From contig JACDCH010000086.1 of assembly GCA_013694495.1 (NCBI GenBank), forward strand, positions 1 to 22,109: 22,109 nucleotides of DNA. Direction: 5' to 3'. How positions within the stretch are numbered: the first letter of the stretch is position 1; every line of letters starts with the position of its first letter. The translations under genes and the position numbers were made by a program. Of the stretch, positions 15,851 through 21,413 are shown in pieces. This DNA is from Acidimicrobiia bacterium (GTDB taxonomy: Bacteria; Actinomycetota; Acidimicrobiia; Acidimicrobiales; JACDCH01). Under the pieces are notes generated by a model. The model saw only the letters and a program-made list of their open reading frames with translations. It was not told the DNA's origin and did no database searches.

Positions 15851-16585
15851 TCAGGTCACGGGGGCCGGGGGCAGGAAGACGGCGGCGTCGACGACGGGGT
15901 CGATGGCCGTGAGCATGAACTGCACGCCGCCGGTCTCGAGGCGCAGCGGGATCCCCTCGGGCGAGAGGCAGATCGACGACCGCCCGGCGAGCCCGCGCAC
16001 CTCGAAGCAGCGGCCGGTGCGGCCGGCCACGTCCTCGTCCGTGGCGGTGACGTCGCGGCCGATCACCGTCGCCCGGTCGAAGGCGCCGAAGATCGTGTCC
16101 GTCCGGGGCTGCGCCTGGTCGACCGCGGCGCACGTCCACAGGCCGCCGGCGGGCTGGACGCACGACGCCGATGTGTCGCCGTCGAAGATCGTGAGGCGCC
16201 GCTCCTCCCCCGAAGCCGCGGGCACGACGAGCTCCTCGCGCACCCGGCCCTCGCTGCGGTGGACCACCATCCGGTAGTCGATGGCGCTCCCCGGCGTGAC
16301 GAGGTCGAACGACGCGTGGAAGGTGCCGTCCCGCCCGGCGGCCAGCAGGTCGAGCAGCTCCTCGCCCTCGGCGTCGACCTCGGTGCCCTGCACGTCCTGC
16401 TCGGGTTGGGGGTCGGGGTTGCTGCCGAGGCCGGCGGCGCCGCCGACCAGGGCCAGCACGAGCACCGACGCCAGCACGACGGCGACGATCCGGGGACCCC
16501 CCTCGTACCGGCTCGACGTCGACGCCGCGCCGCGGGTGGCGGGCCGCCGGGGCGCCTTTCGTCGGGCGGGACGCCTCGTGGCCAT
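15851..16585 (-). CDS. Membrane-anchored exported protein with four-cysteine LolA/LppX-like domain
   Basis: The protein is 244 aa from ATG 16585. The open frame extends upstream to 16699, but that part overlaps the divergent gene and looks unstructured. TAGAAC lies 7 nt before this ATG, consistent with a leaderless start. A strongly basic N-terminus (about 1-30) precedes one transmembrane segment (about 33-52) and an acidic linker. The domain then reads LLDLLAAGRDGTFHASFDL, YRMVVHRSEGRVREEL and LTIFDGDTSASC. Cysteines fall at about 142, 152, 193 and 206, giving spacings of 10, 41 and 13, almost identical to the 245-aa lipoprotein at 1137-1874. The tail reads CLSPEGIPLRLE...VDAAVFLPPAPVT, again matching. 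The same domain therefore sits at both ends of the giant-gene locus. A lipid-carrier-like fold is inference. Carried ligand unknown. Confidence 0.83.
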   Translation of the reverse strand: MATRRPARRKAPRRPATRGAASTSSRYEGGPRIVAVVLASVLVLALVGGAAGLGSNPDPQPEQDVQGTEVDAEGEELLDLLAAGRDGTFHASFDLVTPGSAIDYRMVVHRSEGRVREELVVPAASGEERRLTIFDGDTSASCVQPAGGLWTCAAVDQAQPRTDTIFGAFDRATVIGRDVTATDEDVAGRTGRCFEVRGLAGRSSICLSPEGIPLRLETGGVQFMLTAIDPVVDAAVFLPPAPVT

Positions 16586-16610
16586 GCGCAGGGTTCTACT
16601 CTCCTCGCCC
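16586..16610. promoter_or_regulatory. Compact divergent promoter between the envelope locus and the hydrolase operon
   Basis: Only 25 bp separate the two chosen starts. On the minus strand TAGAAC (16598-16593) is 7 nt from ATG 16585. On the plus strand TACTCT (16597-16602) is 8 nt from GTG 16611. The two -10-like hexamers overlap, so both genes could be leaderless and their transcription mutually exclusive. This is inferred from spacing; no -35 consensus is clear on either side. Confidence 0.4.
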
Positions 16611-17510
16611 GTGGCGGGCGCGGCAACGGCGGTGACGGACTGGGAGGCCAGGGGCACGCGCGTCGCAGCGGGCGACGGTGAGGCCTTCGTGCTCGACACC
16701 GACCCGGGCGGCGCGACCGGCGACCGCGCCGGCCGACCGCCGCTGCTCGTGCTGCATGGCTTCCCGTCGTCGTCGTTCGACTTCCGCCACGTGCTCCCCG
16801 AGCTCGGCGCCGACCGCAGGGTGGTGCTGCCCGACTACCTGGGTTTCGGGTTGTCGACCAAGCCGGATCGTCGCTACGGCATCCGCACCTACGCCGACGA
16901 GGTCGAGGCCGTCGTCGTCGCCGTCGGGCTGGCGGGAGCGACCGTCGACCTGCTCACCCACGACCTCGGCGACAGCGTCGGCGGCGAGCTCCTCGCCCGC
17001 AGCCTCGACGGCTCCCTCGGGTTCGAGGTGGGGCGCCGGGTCATCACCAATGGCTCCATCTACATGGACCTCGTGCAGCTCTCGGTCGGGCAACAATTCC
17101 TGCTCGCCCTGCCCGACGAGCGGGCCGACTTCGGTGGCGCCGACGGGTTCGGCAACGGCCTCGGCGGCACGTTCTCACCCGAGCACCCGGCCTCGCCCGA
17201 GGAGCTCGAGGCGCAGTGGCTGCTGGCCTCCCGCGACGGCGGCCACACGCTGCTCCCCCGCACGATCCGCTACATCGAGGACCGTCGCGTCGAGGAGCAC
17301 CGCTACACGGGCGCCATCGAGCGGCACCCTTCCCCGCTCGCCATCGTATGGGGCGAGGTCGACCCCATCGCCGTCCACCCGATGGCGCTGCGCCTCGCCG
17401 AGCGCGTGCCGGCCGCGCCGCTGACGACGCTCGACGGCGTCGGCCATTACCCGATGGTCGAGGACCCGGCGCGGTTCGCGGCTGCGGTGCTCGCCGGCCT
17501 CGAGCCGTGA
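16611..17510 (+). CDS. Alpha/beta hydrolase, MEST/haloalkane-dehalogenase-like
   Basis: The protein is 299 aa from GTG 16611, with TACTCT 8 nt upstream; an ATG at 16584 in the same frame would add nine residues but overlaps the divergent gene's start codon. It has the oxyanion motif HGFPSSSFDF, then LGFGLSTKP and the nucleophile elbow THDLGDSVGGELLAR. By alignment with the MEST/dehalogenase pattern (HD-x-GD), Asp118 is the nucleophile. Asp251 (GEVDPIAV) and His279 (GVGHYPMVEDP) complete the triad. The cap contains NGSIYMDLVQLSVGQ and LPRTIRYIEDRR, both typical of MEST-like proteins, so this sub-family is favoured over true dehalogenases, whose HDWG tryptophan is missing here. It is cytoplasmic, with no signal peptide. 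It leads an operon with the metallo-hydrolase 12 nt downstream and the acyl-CoA ligase. Substrate unknown; an ester, epoxide or halide is possible. Confidence 0.87.
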   Translation: MAGAATAVTDWEARGTRVAAGDGEAFVLDTDPGGATGDRAGRPPLLVLHGFPSSSFDFRHVLPELGADRRVVLPDYLGFGLSTKPDRRYGIRTYADEVEAVVVAVGLAGATVDLLTHDLGDSVGGELLARSLDGSLGFEVGRRVITNGSIYMDLVQLSVGQQFLLALPDERADFGGADGFGNGLGGTFSPEHPASPEELEAQWLLASRDGGHTLLPRTIRYIEDRRVEEHRYTGAIERHPSPLAIVWGEVDPIAVHPMALRLAERVPAAPLTTLDGVGHYPMVEDPARFAAAVLAGLEP

Positions 17511-17522
17511 GCGCCTGAGCTT

Positions 17523-18356
17523 GTGAAGGTCACGCTCCTCGGCACGGGCAACCCGCTGCCGTCACCGGACCGGGCGGGGGCGGCCACCCTCGTGCAGGCG
17601 GGGTCGCGCACCCTGCTGGTCGACGCCGGCCGGGGGGTCGTGCTCCGGCTGGCGGCGGCGGGCGTGCTGCCCATGCAGCTCTCAGCCGTGCTGCTGACCC
17701 ACCTCCACAGCGACCACATCTGCGACCTGAACGACGTCGTCACGACCCACTGGGTGATGAGCCCGGTGACCCAGCCGCTCCAGGTGCTCGGCCCGCCGGG
17801 GACCGCCGAGGTGGTGACCGCCATGCTGGCGATGCTCGCTCCCGACATCCGCTACCGGCTCGCCCACCACGACGATCTCGTGGCCGGACCGGACGTGCAG
17901 GTGACCGAGGTCGGGGCCGGCGCGACCGCCGGCGTCGTGCTCGACGAGGACGGCGTACGGGTGCTGGTCGGCCCCACCGACCACCGCCCCGTCGAGCCCA
18001 CCGTCGGCTACCGGATCGAGCACGACGGGCGGTCGATCGTGCTGGCCGGCGACACGGTGCCCTGCGCCGGGCTCGACGAGCTGTGCCGTGGCGCCGACGC
18101 CTACGTGCAGACGGTCCTCCGCGACGACCTCGTGGCGCTCGTGCCGGCGCAACGCTTCCAGGACACGATCGACTACCACTCCTCGCTCGTGCAGGCGGCC
18201 CAGACCGCAGCGCGCGCCGGCGTCCGCCGCCTCGTGCTCACCCACCAGATCCCGACCCCGGCGCCCGGCTCGAGCGCCGAGTGGCTCGCCATCGCCGCCG
18301 CCCACTTCGACGGTGAGATCGTCTGGGGCGACGACCTCGTGGCCATCGACCTCTAG
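17523..18356 (+). CDS. Metallo-beta-lactamase-fold hydrolase, RNase Z/arylsulfatase-like
   Basis: The protein is 277 aa from GTG 17523, 12 nt after the preceding stop. It begins with the typical strand MKVTLLGTGNPLPSPDR of the RNase Z/AtsA branch. The zinc motif HLHSDH places ligands at His60, His62, Asp64 and His65. Asp177 in LAGDTVPC and His241 in LTHQIP complete the site, and GYRIEHDGRSIVLAGDT is characteristic of this branch. His at about 154 (TDHRP) occupies the place of a further family ligand. It is cytoplasmic, with no signal peptide. True RNase Z carries an exosite arm that I cannot identify, and the gene sits between two lipid- or carboxylate-type enzymes. A small-molecule hydrolase is therefore at least as likely as a tRNA 3' endonuclease. 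Confidence 0.87.
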   Translation: MKVTLLGTGNPLPSPDRAGAATLVQAGSRTLLVDAGRGVVLRLAAAGVLPMQLSAVLLTHLHSDHICDLNDVVTTHWVMSPVTQPLQVLGPPGTAEVVTAMLAMLAPDIRYRLAHHDDLVAGPDVQVTEVGAGATAGVVLDEDGVRVLVGPTDHRPVEPTVGYRIEHDGRSIVLAGDTVPCAGLDELCRGADAYVQTVLRDDLVALVPAQRFQDTIDYHSSLVQAAQTAARAGVRRLVLTHQIPTPAPGSSAEWLAIAAAHFDGEIVWGDDLVAIDL

Positions 18357-18366
18357 GTTCCCGGGC
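18354..18366 (+). promoter_or_regulatory. Candidate -10 element overlapping the upstream stop, supporting a TTG start
   Basis: TAGGTT begins with the stop codon of the metallo-hydrolase gene and is 7 nt from TTG 18367. This repeats the TAnnnT-N7/8-start geometry seen elsewhere in the window. A weak AGG is the only ribosome-binding-like sequence nearby. Confidence 0.3.
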
Positions 18367-20067
18367 TTGGCTGCCGCCGCCGATCCCCGCCCCAGCTACG
18401 ACGAGGTGCTCGCCGCCGCCACCGCCCCCGGGCAGCGGTTCGAGACGGGGGCCATCACCGTCGGCGGCGTCGAGTACACCGCCTTCGTCGACAGCCCGCC
18501 GTCACTGCGGGAGCTCTTCGCCGGCCTGCGGGCCAAGGGTGACGAGGCGTTCCTCGTCTACGAGGACGAGCGGTGGTCGTTCGCCGACGTCATGGCCCAC
18601 GTCGACGCCCTGGCGGCTGCCCTGGTCGAGCGCTACGGGGTCGAGCCCGGCGACCGGGTCGCCATCGGCATGCGCAACTACCCGGAGTGGGTGGTGGCGT
18701 TCGCCGCCGCGGTGTCGATCGGCGCGACCTCGGTGTCGCTGAACGCGTGGTGGACGGCCGACGAGCTCGACTACGCGCTGGAGGACTCCGGCACGAAGGT
18801 GCTCGTCGCCGACGTCGAGCGGGTGGGGGCGAGCCGGGCGAGCTGCGCTCGGCTCGGCATCCGCACGGTCGGGGTGCGCCTGCCCGCCGACGCGGCCGGG
18901 GCCGGCGGCGCGGTCGAGCGCTACGACGACGTGGTCGTCCTGGGCACGCCGATGCCGGCCGTCGACGTCACGCCGGACCACGACGCCACGATCCTCTACA
19001 CGTCGGGAACGACGGGTCGGCCCAAGGGCGCGGTGGCGACCCACCGGTCCGTGCTCCAGGCCCTCCTCGGCTTCGCCTGCCGCACGACGGTCGGCCGGCT
19101 GCGCCACCCCGACGACGCCAAGGTGGCGGCCGAGCACCCGCCGGTGTTCATCCTCATCGTGCCGCTGTTCCACGTCACCGGGTCCGTCGCCGTGCTGCTG
19201 TCGTGCGTGGCCAGCGGCATCCGCCTGGTGATGATGCGCAAGTGGGACCCGGAGCGGGCCCTCGAGCTCATCGAGCGGGAACGGGTGACGAACTTCGTCG
19301 GCGTGCCGACGCAGAGCTGGGACCTGCTCGAGTGCCCCCGCTTCAGCGAGTTCGACACGTCCAGCCTCGTGAGCGTCGGCGGCGGTGGTGCGCCGGCGCC
19401 GCCGGAGCTCGTGAAGCGCGTCGAGTCGACGTTCCGGCGGGCCCGGCCGGGCATCGGCTACGGCATGACCGAGACGAACGCCTACGGGCCGCAGAACTCG
19501 GGCGACGACTACGTCACCCACCCGACGTCCACGGGGCGGGCCACGCCGATCCTCGAGATCGAGGTGCGCGACGCCGACGACCGCGCCGTCCCCGCCGGCG
19601 AGCGGGGTGAGATCTGGTTCAAGGGCCCGAACCTCTTCCGGGGCTACTGGAACAAGCCCGAGGCGACGGCCGAGGTGCTGGTCGACGGTTGGCTCCGCAC
19701 CGGCGACATCGGCCGCATCGACGAGGAGGGGTTCGTCTACGTCGAGGACCGGGCCAAGGACATGGTGCTGCGGGGCGGCGAGAACGTGTACTGCGCCGAG
19801 GTCGAGGCCGCCATCTACGAGCACCCTGCGGTGCACGAGGCGGCGGTGTTCGGCGTTCCCCACGAGCGGCTGGGCGAGGAGGTGGCCACGGCCGTCCACC
19901 TCAAGCCGGGCGCGACCCTCGAGGCCGACGAGCTCCGGGCTTTCGTCGGCGAGCGCCTCGCCGCCTTCAAGGTGCCGACCAGGGTGTCGTTCGCCGAGGC
20001 CCCGCTCCCCCGCAACGCGGCGGGCAAGATGCTGAAGCGGGAGCTGCGCGACCAGCTCTCGTCGTGA
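18367..20067 (+). CDS. Acyl-CoA synthetase / class I adenylate-forming ligase
   Basis: The protein is 566 aa from TTG 18367, which lies 10 nt after the metallo-hydrolase stop; an in-frame GTG at 18406 is the alternative. The frame continues further upstream but only as overlap with the preceding gene. It activates a carboxylate with ATP to an acyl-adenylate and then the CoA thioester. The AMP-binding P-loop (YTSGTTGRPKG, about 210-220), YGMTETNAYG (about 364) and the hinge region GWLRTGDIG...EDRAKDMVLRGGENV are all intact. So is the C-terminal catalytic lysine motif PLPRNAAGKMLKREL (about 545-560). The length fits fatty-acyl or medium-chain acyl-CoA ligases (FadD-like). Chain-length specificity cannot be read. 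It is the last gene of the hydrolase operon and could activate the acid released by the first enzyme. Confidence 0.92.
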   Translation: MAAAADPRPSYDEVLAAATAPGQRFETGAITVGGVEYTAFVDSPPSLRELFAGLRAKGDEAFLVYEDERWSFADVMAHVDALAAALVERYGVEPGDRVAIGMRNYPEWVVAFAAAVSIGATSVSLNAWWTADELDYALEDSGTKVLVADVERVGASRASCARLGIRTVGVRLPADAAGAGGAVERYDDVVVLGTPMPAVDVTPDHDATILYTSGTTGRPKGAVATHRSVLQALLGFACRTTVGRLRHPDDAKVAAEHPPVFILIVPLFHVTGSVAVLLSCVASGIRLVMMRKWDPERALELIERERVTNFVGVPTQSWDLLECPRFSEFDTSSLVSVGGGGAPAPPELVKRVESTFRRARPGIGYGMTETNAYGPQNSGDDYVTHPTSTGRATPILEIEVRDADDRAVPAGERGEIWFKGPNLFRGYWNKPEATAEVLVDGWLRTGDIGRIDEEGFVYVEDRAKDMVLRGGENVYCAEVEAAIYEHPAVHEAAVFGVPHERLGEEVATAVHLKPGATLEADELRAFVGERLAAFKVPTRVSFAEAPLPRNAAGKMLKRELRDQLSS

Positions 20068-20122
20068 TTCGCAGCCCGTTCACAGCCGGCACACCGGCCT
20101 CGCGCCGACCTGAGCCGCTCCA

Positions 20123-20178
20123 CCCCGACGAATCGGGGGCAGCAATCGACTCCAGGTGACGTCTACTGCCCCCGATTC
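20123..20178. terminator. Bidirectional terminator candidate: 13-bp perfect inverted repeat with an alternative hairpin
   Basis: GAATCGGGGGCAG (20130-20142) and CTGCCCCCGATTC (20166-20178) are perfect inverted arms around a 23-nt loop. They lie between the convergent acyl-CoA ligase and metallo-hydrolase genes, 15 nt past the latter's stop. The left arm can instead pair upstream as CCCCGA-CGAA-TCGGGG (20123-20138), so the two stems exclude each other. No T-run flanks either side. Position favours a shared terminator; a dispersed REP-like element is the alternative. Nothing else is seen in the 126-bp gap. Confidence 0.6.
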
Positions 20179-20193
20179 AGGTCTTGGAGGCGG

Positions 20194-21066
20194 TCAGGCT
20201 TCGGGGGTGAAGCGCCAGGCTTGGCCGTCGGCGGTGATGCGACCGGCGGGGCGGGTCGGGAAGTGGGTGCCGATGAAGAGCACGTCGCGCTCGGCGGCGC
20301 GGGTGAGCATGCGGCGGCGGGTGGCGCGGGCCTCGTCGGCGTCGCTGTCGCCGATCTCGGACCACCCGGGCTCGGCGCATTGCACGGGGTGGTGCACGAA
20401 GTCGCCCGAGACGAGCGCCACCTCGCCGGCGGACTCGATCCACAGCGACACGTGGCCGGGGGTGTGGCCGCCGGTCGGCTCGAGGCGGAGCCCGTCGCCG
20501 AGATCAGCGTCCTCGGCCACGATGTCGGCGAGTCCGGCGTCGAGGATGGGCTGCACCGACTCGCGCAGGACGTTGGCGTTGTCGTAGCCGCCCGGGTCGC
20601 GCACGAACTCGAGGGCGGCCTCGGTGTAGAGGTGCCGGGCGCTCGTGAACGTGGGGACCCAGGCGTCGCCGTCGCGGTGCGTGTCCCAGCCGACGTGGTC
20701 GGCGTGGAGGTGCGTGTGCACGACCTCGTCGATGCCGCCCACGTCGAAACCGGCCGCGGCGAGGTTGTCGAGGAAGGGCCACTGCTGGTCGTTCCAGAAC
20801 GGCAGGTTCGACGTCTTGCCGTTGCCGACGCAGGGATCGACCAGCACGCGCCGGCCGCCCACCTCGACGACCAGCGCCTGGATGCGCAGGCTGATGGCGC
20901 CGCTGGCGTCGGCGAAGTCGGGCACGAGCCACCCGTGACGGGCGACGGCCTCGGGCGTGGCCTCGGGGAAGAAGAACTGGGGCGGGACGTGGTCGGTCTG
21001 CTCCTCGACCACGCTGGTGACGACGACGTCGCCCACCTTCCACCGCTGGGCGGCGGTCGCAGCCAC
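20194..21066 (-). CDS. Metallo-beta-lactamase-fold hydrolase (lactonase/parathion-hydrolase-like)
   Basis: The protein is 290 aa from GTG 21066, 7 nt after the stop of the 78-aa gene, with AGGGG 4 nt upstream. The dinuclear zinc site is complete: HTHLHADHVGWD (His119, His121, Asp123, His124), His201 in GGHTPGHVS, Asp222 in SGDFVHHPVQ and His268 in GTHFP. The long N-terminal strand region and the FWNDQQWPFLDNL segment before the HxHxDH motif fit the branch containing methyl-parathion hydrolases and some acyl-homoserine-lactone lactonases. It is different from the RNase Z-like protein at 17523. There is no signal peptide, so it is cytoplasmic. Substrate not determinable; lactone or ester hydrolysis is the family-level guess. 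The small gene upstream is almost certainly co-transcribed. Confidence 0.9.
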   Translation of the reverse strand: MAATAAQRWKVGDVVVTSVVEEQTDHVPPQFFFPEATPEAVARHGWLVPDFADASGAISLRIQALVVEVGGRRVLVDPCVGNGKTSNLPFWNDQQWPFLDNLAAAGFDVGGIDEVVHTHLHADHVGWDTHRDGDAWVPTFTSARHLYTEAALEFVRDPGGYDNANVLRESVQPILDAGLADIVAEDADLGDGLRLEPTGGHTPGHVSLWIESAGEVALVSGDFVHHPVQCAEPGWSEIGDSDADEARATRRRMLTRAAERDVLFIGTHFPTRPAGRITADGQAWRFTPEA

Positions 21067-21073
21067 TACGCCC

Positions 21074-21310
21074 CTACGCCCGGGCGGCGTCGGCCGACGC
21101 GATGGCGGTCGGGTCGGACGTGCCGTGCGGCGACCGCAGGTTCTCCGCCTCGACCATCCCCCGCGACACCCAGTTCCGCTGGTCGGCCGACACGAGCATG
21201 GGCGGCAGGGCCAGGGTGACGAGCGACAGCATCGCCTGGCCGCCGAACAGGTCCTGGTAGGAGACGGAGTCCTTGTAGACCTGGTCGTCCTGGTTCAGGT
21301 AGCTGTCCAC
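21074..21310 (-). CDS. Small protein of unknown function
   Basis: The protein is 78 aa. The start is GTG 21310, preceded by GAGGGGG with 7-nt spacing; the frame is open further upstream to 21511, but that part is arginine-rich and overlaps the divergent gene. It opens with a polar segment (VDSYLNQDDQVYKDSVSYQ), continues with a moderately hydrophobic stretch (about 23-42, MLSLVTLALPPMLVS) and ends in a polar Ala/Ser-rich tail. I do not recognise the family. The hydrophobic stretch is short for a transmembrane helix, so it could be peripheral or a partner of the hydrolase 7 nt downstream. There are no cysteines or obvious catalytic motifs. The good ribosome binding site and tight spacing make it a credible gene. 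Confidence 0.65.
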   Translation of the reverse strand: MDSYLNQDDQVYKDSVSYQDLFGGQAMLSLVTLALPPMLVSADQRNWVSRGMVEAENLRSPHGTSDPTAIASADAARA

Positions 21311-21317
21311 GTGAGAT

Positions 21318-21324
21318 CCCCCTC
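21318..21324 (-). promoter_or_regulatory. Ribosome binding site of the 78-aa gene
   Basis: GAGGGGG lies 7 nt before GTG 21310 on the minus strand. It fixes the start well inside the longer open frame. Confidence 0.6.
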
Positions 21325-21362
21325 GACGCTCGCCCCGGCTGGGGGCTCGGGAGCATCGCGCG

Positions 21363-21405
21363 CCGGGCGCACCGACCCGTGACCGGGCGCACCGAGCCCT
21401 ACCAT
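21363..21405. promoter_or_regulatory. Divergent promoter region with 20-bp-period direct repeats
   Basis: CCGGGCGCACCGA occurs twice (21363-21375 and 21383-21395), two helical turns apart. A TACCAT hexamer follows at 21400-21405, 8 nt before ATG 21414. The second copy ends 4 bp from that hexamer and so covers the -35 area. CCCG-TGAC-CGGG forms a small inverted repeat across the copies (21376-21387). The layout suggests an operator for a dimeric regulator, which is inference. Confidence 0.35.
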
Positions 21406-21413
21406 CGGGGCCG

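Noticed and set aside
15836..16681. Plus-strand open frame opposite the 244-aa exported protein
   Set aside because: The translation is Gly/Arg/Asp-rich without motifs, whereas the minus strand encodes a clear member of the four-cysteine family.
16586..16699. N-terminal extension of the 244-aa exported protein to 16699
   Set aside because: It overlaps the start of the divergent hydrolase gene and encodes low-complexity Ala/Ser/Thr sequence before the basic signal-anchor region.
18088..18366. N-terminal extension of the acyl-CoA synthetase to 18088
   Set aside because: It is an out-of-frame overlap with the metallo-hydrolase coding sequence and adds 93 Ser/Arg-rich residues not expected in this family.
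18502..19899. Minus-strand open frame of 465 codons opposite the acyl-CoA synthetase
   Set aside because: The plus strand carries all adenylate-forming motifs. The antisense product is His/Arg/Gly-rich and shows nothing recognisable.
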